From contig DAOTWZ010000072.1 of the NCBI GenBank assembly GCA_034435615.1, positions 1-29,833 on the forward strand: a stretch of DNA of 29,833 nucleotides. The letters run 5' to 3'. Under the pieces are notes generated by a model that worked only from the letters and a program-made list of their open reading frames with translations, searched no databases and had not been told where the DNA came from. The DNA is from H17-190 sp034435615. GTDB taxonomy: Bacteria > Chloroflexota > Dehalococcoidia > SM23-28-2 > HRBIN24. The first letter of the stretch is position 1; each line of letters begins with the position of its first letter. Positions 6,605 through 15,144 of this stretch are shown here, piece by piece. The translations under genes were made by a program, and so were the position numbers.

Positions 6605-7789
6605 TCATGGTGGGCCCAGCAGACGGGCCGCCGCCTCCACGCCGGCGCTGGGCGACGCCCGGTAGCCCTGCCGGGAGAGCTCCACCGCCAGCGCTTGCAG
6701 CAGGGCGAAGACGTTCCCCGGCTGGGAACTGTGCCCCATGAGGCCGATGCGCCAGACCTGGCCCTGCAACGGCCCCAGCCCGGCGCCGATCTCGATGTTG
6801 TGCTCGAAGAGGAGGGCCTTGCGCACCTGCTCCTCGTTCACCCCCTCGGGGACGCGGACGGTGGTGAGAGGGGGCGCCCGGTAAGGCTCCTCGACGTGGA
6901 GCTGCAGACCCAAGGCCTCCAGGCCCGCCCAGAGGGCCTGGGCATTGCGTCGGTGGCGGGCGATGCGGGCCTCCAGCCCCTCCTCCAGCACCAGCCGCAG
7001 CGCCTCCCGCAGGGCGTAGAGCATGCTCATGGGCGGCGTGTGGTGGTAGCGCCGGGCCTCGCCGTAGTAGTTGCGCAGCATCGTCACGTCCACATACCAG
7101 CTCCGGCAGGGGCTGCGCCGCTGGGCGATGACATCCATGGCCCGCGGCCCGAAGGTGATGGGGGCCATCCCCGGCGGGGCGGAGAGGCACTTCTGGGTGG
7201 CGCTGTAGACCACGTCCAGACCCAGGTCGTCCACCGGCACCTCACAGCCGCCCAGGGAGGTTACCGTGTCCACGATGATCAGGGCGCCGTGCTCATGGGC
7301 CAGGCGGGCTATGTCGGCCAGGGGCTGGAGGACGCCGGTGCTGGTCTCGGCATGGACTATGCAGACCGCCTTGGCCCCGGGGTTGGCCCTCAGGGCCGCC
7401 GCCACCTGCTCCGGCTCGATGATGCGGCCCCACTCCGCTTCCACGCGGACTACGCGAGCACCGCAACGGCCCGCCATGTCCACCATCCGCTCACCGAAGA
7501 AGCCGTTGATGCAGATGATGACGGTGTCCCCTTCCTCCAGGACGTTGTAGAGGGCGGCCTCCATGCCGGCGCTCCCCGTCCCGGAGACGGGGAAGGTGAG
7601 GTCGTTCTCGGTGCGGAAGACGGCCCGCAGCGGCCGCTGGGTGTCTTCCAGCAGGCGGATGAAGTCCGGGTCCAGATAGCCGATGACCGGAGCCATCATG
7701 GCCCGGTAGACGCGGGGGTGGACGTTGGACGGCCCGGGGCCCAGGAGGAGGCGGGCCGGCGGGTTCAGCTCGCTGAGGTCTCGTTGCAT
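6605..7789 (-). CDS. Serine/alanine-glyoxylate aminotransferase family protein (class V, PLP)
   Basis: A 394-residue PLP enzyme. ATG 7789 is preceded by GGAGAGGAG. Motifs include LLGPGPSNVHPRV (15-27), the phosphate-binding SGTGSAGMEAAL (69-80), HAETSTG (146-152), Asp174 (IIVDTVTS) for the pyridine nitrogen, and Lys200 in SATQKCLSAPPG as the Schiff-base lysine. The family transfers amino groups from alanine or serine to glyoxylate, forming glycine. It is adjacent to the glycine cleavage operon on the same strand, 126 bases downstream of gcvPB, so a role in feeding or balancing the glycine/serine pool fits. A phosphonate-type transaminase is less likely given the glyoxylate-family motifs. Confidence 0.9.
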   Translation of the reverse strand: MQRDLSELNPPARLLLGPGPSNVHPRVYRAMMAPVIGYLDPDFIRLLEDTQRPLRAVFRTENDLTFPVSGTGSAGMEAALYNVLEEGDTVIICINGFFGERMVDMAGRCGARVVRVEAEWGRIIEPEQVAAALRANPGAKAVCIVHAETSTGVLQPLADIARLAHEHGALIIVDTVTSLGGCEVPVDDLGLDVVYSATQKCLSAPPGMAPITFGPRAMDVIAQRRSPCRSWYVDVTMLRNYYGEARRYHHTPPMSMLYALREALRLVLEEGLEARIARHRRNAQALWAGLEALGLQLHVEEPYRAPPLTTVRVPEGVNEEQVRKALLFEHNIEIGAGLGPLQGQVWRIGLMGHSSQPGNVFALLQALAVELSRQGYRASPSAGVEAAARLLGPP

Positions 7790-7857
7790 CTCCTCTCCTC
7801 TCCGTGGATGGGCTCTCCTTGCAGGCCCGGCCCTGAGGCGGGCCCGTTTGGCTTTCT

Positions 7858-7866
7858 ATGATAGCA
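7858..7866 (-). promoter_or_regulatory. Possible extended -10 promoter for the aminotransferase cluster
   Basis: Read on the minus strand the bases are TGcTATCAT, a near-consensus extended -10. It sits in the only sizeable gap (7790-7915) between gcvPB and the aminotransferase, about 70 bases before the start codon. No clear -35 is seen. It would allow separate expression of the downstream minus-strand cluster. Confidence 0.5.
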
Positions 7867-7915
7867 CGGGATGGGGGGCCGGCTCGCCGGCGGGAGCGGG
7901 AGCCCCGACGCTCCT

Positions 7916-9397
7916 CTAGGCCGGGGGCTGCCAGCGGAGGACGGGCCGGCGAGCGGCCGTCGCCTCGTCCAGGCGGCGCAGGGGAGCGGTGTGGGGCGCC
8001 TCCTTCACCAGCTCCGGGCACTCCTCCGCCTCGCGGGCGATGGCCAGCAGGGCATCGCAGAAGGCGTCCAGCGATTCCTTGCTCTCCGTCTCCGTCGGCT
8101 CGATCATCAGGGCCTCGGGGACGATGAGGGGGAAGTAGATGGTGGGCGGATGGAAGCCGTAGTCGATGAGCCGCTTGGCTATGTCCAGCGTCTTCACCCC
8201 TTTGGCCCGCTGGCGCAAGCCGGAGAAGACCACCTCATGGGCGCAGGTGCGGTCGTAGGGCAGGTGGTAGGTCCCCTTGAGGCGGGCGCGGATGTAGTTG
8301 GCGTTGATGACGGCATTCTCCGAGACGGCCCGCAGACCCTCGGCGCCCAGGGCCCGGATGTAGGTGTAGGCTCGCACCAGCACGCCGAAGTTGCCGTGGA
8401 AGCCCCCCAGCTTGCCCACACTCCGCTCCGGCGTGACGAGCCGGTAGCCGTCCCCCTGGCGCTCCACCACCGGGGCGGGGAGGTAGGGGGCCAGAGGGGC
8501 CTTGACGCAGACCGGCCCCGCCCCCGGGCCGCCGCCACCGTGAGGGGTGGAGAAGGTCTTGTGCAGGTTCAGATGGACTACGTCGAAGCCCATGTCCCCG
8601 AAGCGGGCGCGCCCCAGGAAGGCGTTCTGGTTGGCGCCATCGCCGTAGAGGAGGGCGCCGTGCCGGTGCAGCAGCTCGGCGATGCGCCCGATGTTGGGGT
8701 CGAACAGGCCCAGGGTGGAGGGGAGGGTCAGCATCATGGCGGCCACCGTGTCGTCCAGCTCCCGCTCCAGGAAGGCCAGGTCGGCGTTGCCCTGGTCGTC
8801 GGAGGGGACGGTGACCACCTGGAAACCGCACATAGCGGCGCTGGCCGGGTTAGTGCCGTGGGCGGAGTCGGGCACCAGGACGCGGCGGCGCCGTTCCTCT
8901 CCACGGTGCAGCAGGTAGGCCTTGACGATGAGCATCCCCGCCAGCTCCCCCTGCGCCCCGGCGGCCGGGGCCAGGGAGACAGCGTCCATGCCAGTGACCT
9001 CGGCCAGCGCCTGCTGCAGCTCATACAGGAGGGCCAGGGCGCCCTGCACCGTGGCCCCGTCCTGGAGCGGATGGGCCTGGAGGAAGCCGGGCAGGCGGGC
9101 GACCTCCTCGTTCACCTTGGGGTTGTATTTCATGGTGCAGGAGCCGAGCGGGTAGAAGCCGGTGTCCACGCTGTAGTTGAGGCGAGAGAGGGCCAGGAAG
9201 TAGCGGACGATATCGTTCTGGGCCATCTCCGGCAGGGCCACGTCCTCCCGGAGCATGTGCTCCGGCGGCAGCTCGGCCTCCGGCACGTCCAGAGGGGGTG
9301 GCTCCACTCCCCGACGCCCCGGCTGGCTACGGTCGAAGCTGAGGAGGGCGCCTATGTCTTCCTCTCTGGGGTTGGTCTCGCCAACGCGAAAGGCCAT
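7916..9397 (-). CDS. gcvPB: Glycine dehydrogenase (decarboxylating) subunit 2
   Basis: A 493-residue subunit of the split P-protein, which decarboxylates glycine and passes the aminomethyl group to lipoyl-GcvH. The PLP lysine is Lys280 in VVHLNLHKTFSTPHGGGGPG, a signature of the family. SCTMKYNPKVNE (86-97), HGTNPASAAM (180-189) and DGANQNAF (253-260) are also typical. ATG 9397 follows the gcvPA stop by three bases. The length is normal for the two-subunit form found in many bacteria and archaea. It is the last gene of the glycine cleavage operon. Confidence 0.97.
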   Translation of the reverse strand: MAFRVGETNPREEDIGALLSFDRSQPGRRGVEPPPLDVPEAELPPEHMLREDVALPEMAQNDIVRYFLALSRLNYSVDTGFYPLGSCTMKYNPKVNEEVARLPGFLQAHPLQDGATVQGALALLYELQQALAEVTGMDAVSLAPAAGAQGELAGMLIVKAYLLHRGEERRRRVLVPDSAHGTNPASAAMCGFQVVTVPSDDQGNADLAFLERELDDTVAAMMLTLPSTLGLFDPNIGRIAELLHRHGALLYGDGANQNAFLGRARFGDMGFDVVHLNLHKTFSTPHGGGGPGAGPVCVKAPLAPYLPAPVVERQGDGYRLVTPERSVGKLGGFHGNFGVLVRAYTYIRALGAEGLRAVSENAVINANYIRARLKGTYHLPYDRTCAHEVVFSGLRQRAKGVKTLDIAKRLIDYGFHPPTIYFPLIVPEALMIEPTETESKESLDAFCDALLAIAREAEECPELVKEAPHTAPLRRLDEATAARRPVLRWQPPA

Positions 9398-9400
9398 GGC

Positions 9401-10744
9401 TCACCTCGGCGAGAGGGAGGCCAGCGCCTCCACCAGTCGGTCTATCTCCTCCCGCGTGTTCATCTCGGTGACGCAGAGGAGCATACCGTTCTCGATGCGG
9501 TCCGAGACGTCCAGCCCGCCGATGATGCCCCGCTCCAGGAGAGCCTGGTTGACCTGGGAGGGCGGCCGCGGGCAGCGGACGACGAACTCCTTGAAGAAGA
9601 CGCCCTCCAGGGGCAGGGAATAGCCGGGCAGGGCGGCGATGCGCCCGGCCGCGTAATGGGCCTTGTGGTAACACAGCTCGGCGATGCGGCGCAGCCCCCG
9701 GCGTCCCACGGCGGTCAGGTAGACGGTGGCGGCCAGGGCCACCAGTTGCTGGCTGGTGCAGATGTTGGAGGTGGCCCGCTCCCGGCGGATGTGCTGCTCT
9801 CGCGTCTGGAGGGTGAGGACGTACCCGGTGCGGCCGTCTCTGTCGGTGGTGCGGCCGACGATGCGCCCCGGCATGTTCCTGAGGAACTGCTGTCGGCAGG
9901 CGAAGAGGCCCAGGTAGGGGCCGCCGAAGCTGAGGGGCCAGCCCAGGGGCTGCCCTTCGGCGGTGGCGATGTCGGCCCCGTAGTGGCCGGGGGGGCGAAA
10001 GAGTCCCAGGGAGATGGGGTCGCTGCTGGTGACCAGGAGGGCGCCCGCCCGGTGGGCCGCCTGCTCTAGGGCCGGCATCTCCTCCAGGTAGCCGAAGAAG
10101 TTGGGGCTCTGGACGGCCAGGCAGGCGTGGTCGGGGCCCAGCTCCACCTCGTGCGGCGGCACGACGTCCACCGCCAGGTCTTTGCCGAAGGCGTAGGTGC
10201 GGACCACCTCCAGGTAGGCGGGGTGCACCGTAGAGAGGACGGCGATGCGGCCTCGCCCGGTGACGGCGGCGGCCATCAGGCAGCCCTCGGCCAGGGCGGA
10301 GGCGCCGTCGTACATGCCGGCGTTGGCCACGTCCATGGCCAGGAGCTCGCATACCAGGGACTGGAACTCGAACATGGTCTGGAGGGTGCCCTGGCTGATC
10401 TCTGGCTGGTAGGGGGTGTAGGCGGTGTAGTACTCGCTGCGGCCGATGACCTGGGGCACCACACTGGGGATGAAGTGTCGGTAGGCGCCGGCGCCCAGGA
10501 AGCAGGCCAGGCCGTCCTGCCCGGGCACGCGATTGCGGGCGGCGAGGGTGCCCAGCTCTCGCAGCAGCTCCGCCTCCGTGAGGCCGGGCGGCAGGCGCAG
10601 GCCGTCTATGCGGAACTGGGGCGGGATATCGGCGAAGAGATCGTCCACGCTCTGGACGCCGATGGCCTGGAGCATCGCCTGGCGGTCGGCGTCGGTGTTG
10701 GGGATGTAGGGGTGGGGGGAAGAATCTCCCATCCTTCGGGTCAC
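9401..10744 (-). CDS. gcvPA: Glycine dehydrogenase (decarboxylating) subunit 1
   Basis: A 447-residue subunit of the split P-protein. Typical motifs are HPYIPNTDADRQAML, FLGAGAYRHFIPSVV, YTPYQPEISQGTLQ and MFEFQSLVCELLAMDVANAGMYDGASA, all characteristic of the PA subunit. GTG 10744 is taken as the start because it overlaps the gcvH stop (GTGA), with a GGAG upstream. ATG 10732 is the alternative and would shorten the protein by four residues. The PLP lysine is in the partner subunit. The order gcvT-gcvH-gcvPA-gcvPB is standard. Confidence 0.96.
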   Translation of the reverse strand: MTRRMGDSSPHPYIPNTDADRQAMLQAIGVQSVDDLFADIPPQFRIDGLRLPPGLTEAELLRELGTLAARNRVPGQDGLACFLGAGAYRHFIPSVVPQVIGRSEYYTAYTPYQPEISQGTLQTMFEFQSLVCELLAMDVANAGMYDGASALAEGCLMAAAVTGRGRIAVLSTVHPAYLEVVRTYAFGKDLAVDVVPPHEVELGPDHACLAVQSPNFFGYLEEMPALEQAAHRAGALLVTSSDPISLGLFRPPGHYGADIATAEGQPLGWPLSFGGPYLGLFACRQQFLRNMPGRIVGRTTDRDGRTGYVLTLQTREQHIRRERATSNICTSQQLVALAATVYLTAVGRRGLRRIAELCYHKAHYAAGRIAALPGYSLPLEGVFFKEFVVRCPRPPSQVNQALLERGIIGGLDVSDRIENGMLLCVTEMNTREEIDRLVEALASLSPR

Positions 10745-11133
10745 TCCGGGGCCAGCTCCGCCGTGTAGCGGTCGTATTCCTCTGCGGTCATGAGGCTGTC
10801 CAGCTCGCTGGGGTCGGAGAGGCGCACACGGATCATCCAGCCCTCGCCGTAGGGCGACTGGTTGACCAGCTCCGGCCGCTCCTCCAGGGCAGCGTTGACC
10901 TCGATAACCTCGCCGCTGACGGGGGCGTAGAGGTCGGAGACCGCCTTCACCGACTCGATCTCACCGAAGGGCTCCATCTGGCGCACCTGAGTCCCCACCT
11001 CGGGCAGGCGTACGTAGACGATATCGCCTAACTGGTCCTGGGCGTAGTCCGTGATGCCTACCGTCCCCACCTGGTCCTCCACCTTCACCCATTCGTGCTC
11101 TCTGGTGTAGCGGCGGTCGCTGGGGCTGGCCAC
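10741..11133 (-). CDS. gcvH: Glycine cleavage system H protein
   Basis: A 130-residue lipoyl carrier that shuttles the aminomethyl group between P, T and L proteins. The lipoylation site is Lys63 in GEIESVKAVSDLYAPVSGEV. YTREHEWVKVE at the N terminus and NQSPYGEGWMIRV near the C terminus are family hallmarks. The start is GTG 11133, directly preceded by AAGGAGAGGAG. The stop overlaps the gcvPA start. No lipoate ligase or L protein gene is seen nearby. Confidence 0.97.
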   Translation of the reverse strand: MASPSDRRYTREHEWVKVEDQVGTVGITDYAQDQLGDIVYVRLPEVGTQVRQMEPFGEIESVKAVSDLYAPVSGEVIEVNAALEERPELVNQSPYGEGWMIRVRLSDPSELDSLMTAEEYDRYTAELAPE

Positions 11134-11208
11134 GCTCCTCTCCTTGTGCTCTGTCGGGCTGTTGCTGGCCCTCTTTTCTCTATAGAGTAGCAGGCCCTGG
11201 CCGCTCCT

Positions 11209-12309
11209 TCATCCCCGTTTGGGCGGCCGGTAGAAGGGCCGCGGCACCACCTCCACGGGCAGGGGGCGGCCCCGCACGTCCACCACGAGCCGTGTGCCCA
11301 CCTGGGCCAGGTCTGGCGGGAGGAAGCCCATGCCGATGCTGACGCCCAGCGTGGGCGAGTAGCCGCCGCTGGTGACTTTACCCACCACCTGTCCCTGGTG
11401 CAAGATGGCCTGCCCCGCCCGCATGATGCCCCGCTCGGCGGCCCGCAGGCAGGCCAGGAGGCGCCGGGGAGGCCTCTCCCTGAGGCGCAGGAGGGCCGCC
11501 CGCCCTATGAAGTCGGCCCCGTCGTCCAGGGTCACCGTCCAGCCCAGGCCCACCTCGTAGGGGTTCACGGACTCGTCCATGTCGTTCCCGTAGAGGAGGA
11601 GGGCGGCCTCCAGGCGAAGGGTGTCACGGGCGCCCAGGCCGCAGGGGGTGACGCCGGCCTCCAGGAGGCGCCGCCACAGGGACGGCCCCAGTCCCGCTGG
11701 CGCCACCAGCTCCAGCCCGTCCTCCCCCGTGTAGCCGGTGCGGGAGGCGAAGAGGGGCTCCCCCTCCCAGGGAAGCTCCAGGCAGCGGCGACGCGGTAGC
11801 TGGCCCAGGGCGGCGTCCAACCGTTCGGCGCAGAGGGCCACCGCCTGCGGCCCCTGGACGGCCACCATGGCCGTATTGCGGTGGCGGTCCAGCAGCTCCG
11901 CCTGGAAGGGGACGATATGCCGGGCTAGCCAGGCGCGGATCTTCTCGGCGTTGGCGGCGTTCACCACCACCAGGAAGCGCTCCGCGGCCAGGCAGAAGAC
12001 GTAGACATCGTCCAGAATGCCGCCGGCCTCGTTGCAGATGACGGTGTACTGGCCCTGGCCCGACGTCAGGCGGGTGACGTCGTAGGCGCAGACGTAGCGC
12101 AGGGCGGCGGCCGCCTGGGGGCCGTGGAGCTCGAAGCGGCCCATGTGGGAGACGTCGAACATGCCGGCCCGCTGGCGCACCGCCTGGTGCTCCTCGATGA
12201 TGCCGGCATACTGGACGGGCATCTCCCAGCCGGCGAAGGGCACCATGCGGGCGCCCAGGCGGCGGTGTTCCTCGTACAGGGGGGTGCGGAGCAGCTCCCC
12301 CTCCCTCAT
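11209..12309 (-). CDS. gcvT: Glycine cleavage T protein (aminomethyltransferase)
   Basis: A 366-residue tetrahydrofolate-dependent aminomethyltransferase that releases ammonia and makes 5,10-methylene-THF. Motifs are TPLYEEHRRLGARMVPFAGWEMPVQY, FDVSHMGRFELHG, the folate-binding ASRTGYTGEDGLEL, and DTLRLEAALLLYGNDM. The C-terminal GKVTSGGYSPTLGVSIGMGF matches the family barrel domain. ATG 12309 lies four bases after the MBL-gene stop, so the two are co-transcribed. A 75-base gap separates it from gcvH. Confidence 0.97.
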   Translation of the reverse strand: MREGELLRTPLYEEHRRLGARMVPFAGWEMPVQYAGIIEEHQAVRQRAGMFDVSHMGRFELHGPQAAAALRYVCAYDVTRLTSGQGQYTVICNEAGGILDDVYVFCLAAERFLVVVNAANAEKIRAWLARHIVPFQAELLDRHRNTAMVAVQGPQAVALCAERLDAALGQLPRRRCLELPWEGEPLFASRTGYTGEDGLELVAPAGLGPSLWRRLLEAGVTPCGLGARDTLRLEAALLLYGNDMDESVNPYEVGLGWTVTLDDGADFIGRAALLRLRERPPRRLLACLRAAERGIMRAGQAILHQGQVVGKVTSGGYSPTLGVSIGMGFLPPDLAQVGTRLVVDVRGRPLPVEVVPRPFYRPPKRG

Positions 12310-12313
12310 GGTC

Positions 12314-13165
12314 CTAGCCTTCCAGCGGCTGCCAGCGGCGTCGTCCCTCCTCCAGGCGGACGAGCCCCAGGCCCGGGTAGGGGGCGTGCGCCACCATGAG
12401 GATAGCCCGCTTCTCTATGGCCTTGCTGACGATGCGCCGCTTGGTCTCCATGTTCACCAGGGGGAGGACATCGAAGGCGGAGAGCCAGGCGAAGCGCTCC
12501 ACCCCCACCGGGTGGTGGGTCAGGTCGCCGGTGTGGATGAGCATCTCCCCCTCCGACTCCACCTCCACGATGACATGGTGGGGCGTGTGGCCAGGGGCGG
12601 GCACCATCCGTATCCCGGGCGCTATCTCCGCCTCCCCCTCCACCACCTCCACCAGACGGGCCTCCTCCAGGGGCTCCAGGTGCTCCGGGAAGTAGGCGGA
12701 GCGGGTGCGCTCGTTCAGGTGGTGGGCGTCCTCCCATTCCCCCTTCTGGACGAAGTAGCGGGCCCTGGGGAAGGTGGGCACCAGCTTCCCCTCCTCCAGG
12801 ACGGTGTTGTTGCCGCAGTGGTCGAAGTGGAGGTGAGAGTTTACGACGGCTATGACCTCGTCCCGCCGGATCCCTTCCTTGGCCAGCTCCTGCAGCAGGA
12901 TGCCCGCCTGGTCCGTCCGCATCCCCACCGGGGCACGGCCCTTGTTGCCGATGCCCGTCTCCACCAGCACGACCCCTTTCTCCGTGCGGATGGCCAGGCA
13001 GTTGAGGCCCATGGGTATGCGGTGCTGGTCGTCTATCTGGTCCTTGACCAGGGGCTCCCACATGACGCGGGGCACCGCCCCGAAGACGATGCCGGCATCG
13101 ATCCAGAAGGTGCCGTCGGACACCGCCAGCAGTTGGAGCTTGCCCACTCGGAACCAGGTCCCCAT
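12314..13165 (-). CDS. Metallo-beta-lactamase-fold hydrolase at the head of the gcv operon
   Basis: A 283-residue MBL-fold enzyme starting at ATG 13165 after GGAGG. The zinc motif is H111-L-H113-F-D115-H116 (NSHLHFDHCGNN). Further ligands are visible in PAPGHTPHH, HTGDLTHHP (metal-bridging Asp) and the final AHAPYPG. The pattern resembles quorum-quenching-lactonase, glyoxalase-II-like and related esterase branches of the superfamily. It is the first gene after the promoter and lies four bases from gcvT. A housekeeping role linked to one-carbon or aldehyde metabolism is possible, but the substrate cannot be read from the sequence. Confidence 0.9.
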   Translation of the reverse strand: MGTWFRVGKLQLLAVSDGTFWIDAGIVFGAVPRVMWEPLVKDQIDDQHRIPMGLNCLAIRTEKGVVLVETGIGNKGRAPVGMRTDQAGILLQELAKEGIRRDEVIAVVNSHLHFDHCGNNTVLEEGKLVPTFPRARYFVQKGEWEDAHHLNERTRSAYFPEHLEPLEEARLVEVVEGEAEIAPGIRMVPAPGHTPHHVIVEVESEGEMLIHTGDLTHHPVGVERFAWLSAFDVLPLVNMETKRRIVSKAIEKRAILMVAHAPYPGLGLVRLEEGRRRWQPLEG

Positions 13166-13195
13166 AGACTACCTCCGGAGGGCGTTGACGGCCTC

Positions 13196-13224
13196 AAGAT
13201 ACGGCCCGCCTGCGGCCTCGTCAA
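13196..13224 (-). promoter_or_regulatory. Promoter of the MBL-gcvTHPAPB operon
   Basis: On the minus strand, TTGACG (13224-13219) is followed after 17 bases by TATCTT (13201-13196). Transcription would start near 13188, leaving a leader of only about 25 nt before ATG 13165. That is too short for a glycine riboswitch, so control is more likely through the adjacent inverted repeat. Confidence 0.75.
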
Positions 13225-13245
13225 GCCGTTTGCCGGGAACGGCTT
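13223..13245. promoter_or_regulatory. Candidate operator between divergent promoters
   Basis: AAGCCGTT (13223-13230) is the exact reverse complement of AACGGCTT (13238-13245), spaced by seven bases. It touches the -35 box of both the gcv promoter (13219-13224) and the ilvE promoter (13230-13235). No T-tract follows on either side, so it is not a terminator. A dimeric regulator bound here could control both units. Confidence 0.55.
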
Positions 13246-13259
13246 TCGGGGCCTATAAT
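13230..13259 (+). promoter_or_regulatory. Promoter of the ilvE unit
   Basis: TTGCCG (13230-13235) and a perfect TATAAT (13254-13259) are separated by 18 bases. Transcription would start around 13266 and the ilvE ATG follows at 13303. The downstream GGGAGG at 13286-13291 is the ribosome site. Confidence 0.8.
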
Positions 13260-13302
13260 GAGGCCGCCCGCTAGTGAGCGCAAAAGGGAGGACAGGCCAG
13301 GT

Positions 13303-14235
13303 ATGGGGACGCCATATGCTTACTTCCGGCGGCAGTTTATGCCGTTATCGGAGGCCAAGATCGGCATCATGACCCACGCCCTCCATTACGGCACCGCCGT
13401 ATTCGAGGGCATCCGCGGCAACTGGAACGAGGAGGAGCGCCAGATATACCTCTTCCGCATGCCGGAGCACTACCGTCGCCTCCGCCAGAGCTGCCGCATC
13501 ATGATGATCGATTTCCCCTACACCGACGAAGAGCTTCACTCCATCACCACCCGCCTGGTGGAGCTGAGCGGCTTCGAGGAGGACGTCTACGTCCGCCCGC
13601 TGGCCTACAAGAGCTCGGAGGCCCTGGGCGTCCGCCTGCACAACCTGGAGGACGACTTTCTGGTCTTCGTCACCCCCTTTGGCCCCTATCTGGACCTGGA
13701 GAAGGGGGCCCGTTGCTGCACCTCTAGCTGGCGCCGCGTGGAGGATACCGGGATACCGGCCCGGGGCAAGATCACCGGCATCTATGCCAACTCTGCCCTG
13801 GCCAAGACGGAGGCCAACCTCAGTGGGTTCGACGAGGCCATCATGCTGGACGAGCGGGGCCACGTCTCCGAGGGAAGCGGCGAGAACGTCTTCATCGTCA
13901 TGGACGGCGTCCTGGTGACCCCGCCCGTCTCCGACAACATCCTGGTGGGCATCACCCGCAACACCGTCATCACCCTGGCCAAGGAGGAGCTGGGGATCGA
14001 GACGGTGGAGCGTCCCATAGACCGCAGCGAGCTCTACGTGGCCGACGAGTGCTTCCTCACTGGCACGGCCGCCCACCTCACGCCGGTGGTGGAGCTGGAC
14101 CACCGGCCCATCGGCGATGGCAAGCGGGGGCCCATCACCGCCAAGCTGCAGGAGCTCTACTTCCAGGTCATCAGAGGGAAGCACCCCAAGTATGCCCACT
14201 GGTGCACGCCTTGCTATTCGAGGGTGAAGGCCTAG
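13303..14235 (+). CDS. ilvE: Branched-chain amino acid aminotransferase
   Basis: A 310-residue fold-type IV PLP enzyme that makes the last step to Ile, Leu and Val. ATG 13303 is preferred over an in-frame ATG at 13258 that lies inside the -10 box. Motifs include MTHALHYGTAVFEGIRG, RLRQSC, YVRPLAYKSS, the catalytic Lys in GKITGIYANSALAKTEA, DEAIMLDERGHVSEGSGENVF, GITRNTVI and FLTGTAAHLTPV. These are standard for IlvE and argue against D-alanine transaminase or aminodeoxychorismate lyase. It lies 3.4 kb upstream of the ilv-leu operon but on the same strand. It complements that pathway although it has its own promoter and no T-box. Confidence 0.94.
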   Translation: MGTPYAYFRRQFMPLSEAKIGIMTHALHYGTAVFEGIRGNWNEEERQIYLFRMPEHYRRLRQSCRIMMIDFPYTDEELHSITTRLVELSGFEEDVYVRPLAYKSSEALGVRLHNLEDDFLVFVTPFGPYLDLEKGARCCTSSWRRVEDTGIPARGKITGIYANSALAKTEANLSGFDEAIMLDERGHVSEGSGENVFIVMDGVLVTPPVSDNILVGITRNTVITLAKEELGIETVERPIDRSELYVADECFLTGTAAHLTPVVELDHRPIGDGKRGPITAKLQELYFQVIRGKHPKYAHWCTPCYSRVKA

Positions 14236-15134
14236 AGGCGAGCATAGAGCGTCCCCCCGCTCTGGCGGGCACCCTGGTAGGGGGAGGCCTGGCGGCAGCG
14301 TCCCTGGGCCTGGCCCTGGCTGTGGCCCTTCAGGCCAGCCGCTGGCCCATATCCCTGGAGGCGTTCCTGGGCTATGCGGCGGCGGCGGCCCTGGCGGCGG
14401 TGGCCGCCCTCTTCGCCTTCTGGGCCTACGCCTCCTATACCCTGCGCTACGTCCTGGCCCCGCAGGGTCTGGCCGTGCGCTTCGGTCTCACCTGGCACGT
14501 GGTCCCCTGGCCGTCCATCAGGGAAGTGGCCAAGGGGAGGCCGGAGCTGCGGCTGGACGGCCTTCGCTGGTGGGGCCTCTGCGTAGGCCGGGCCGAGGAC
14601 GAGGGCCGCAGGCCCCTCCTCGCCTTCGCCACCAGGTGCTCCCCGGAGAGGCTGGTCCTGGTGCGGGCGGCCAGGGCCACCTATCTCCTCTCGCCCCGCG
14701 ACCCGGAGCGGTTCCTAGCGGAGGTGGCCCGCTTCCTGCAGCGGCGCTCCCGCGCCGGCCAGCCCGCCCGCGAGCACCTGCGCCGGCCCTGGCTGGCGGC
14801 CCACCCCATCTGGGGGGACCGCGTCGCCCAGGGGCTGTTGCTGCTGGGGGCCGCCCTGAGCGCCGCCACCTTCGCCTACGTATTCGCCGTCTACGCCGGC
14901 CTCCCCGACGCCGTCAGCCTCCGCCTCTCCCTCCAGGGGGAGCCTGAGCTGGTGCCCAAGCGGGAGATGCTGGAGCTTCCCTTCACTGGCCTGGCCCTCC
15001 TGGGCCTGAGCACGGTGGCCGGGCTGGCCCTCCACTACCGGGAGCGAGCGGCTGCCTACCTCCTCTTCACCGGGGGAGCCCTCCTGCAGCCCCTCTTCCT
15101 GGCCGCCGCCGCCCTGGCGGTGGTCGGGGCGTAG
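14202..15134 (+). CDS. Membrane protein with bacterial PH-like domain
   Basis: The product is about 310 residues. The start is uncertain: the frame has no ATG in this part, and GTG 14202 or TTG 14211 would overlap the end of ilvE by some 30 bases. Two hydrophobic segments follow the N terminus (about residues 20-75, LVGGGLAAASLGLALAVAL and AAAAALAAVAALFAFWAY). A central segment resembles a bacterial PH domain, with LRYVLAPQGLAVRFG, VPWPSIREV and YLLSPRDPERFLAEV. Two or three more membrane segments lie after it (LLLLGAALSAATFAYVF, LALLGLSTVAGLAL, ALLQPLFLAAAALAVVG). Function unknown. It sits within a plus-strand run from ilvE to the reductase gene. Confidence 0.7.
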   Translation: MHALLFEGEGLEASIERPPALAGTLVGGGLAAASLGLALAVALQASRWPISLEAFLGYAAAAALAAVAALFAFWAYASYTLRYVLAPQGLAVRFGLTWHVVPWPSIREVAKGRPELRLDGLRWWGLCVGRAEDEGRRPLLAFATRCSPERLVLVRAARATYLLSPRDPERFLAEVARFLQRRSRAGQPAREHLRRPWLAAHPIWGDRVAQGLLLLGAALSAATFAYVFAVYAGLPDAVSLRLSLQGEPELVPKREMLELPFTGLALLGLSTVAGLALHYRERAAAYLLFTGGALLQPLFLAAAALAVVGA

Positions 15135-15144
15135 GGAGGAGACA

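Noticed and set aside
7871..10069. Long plus-strand open frame of over 700 codons opposite gcvPB and gcvPA
   Set aside because: It is antisense to two unmistakable conserved genes, and its translation is low-complexity Gly/His/Val/Arg-rich text typical of GC-rich shadows.
13166..13300. Glycine riboswitch ahead of the gcv operon
   Set aside because: The promoter leaves a leader of only about 25 nt, and no riboswitch core is visible on either strand.
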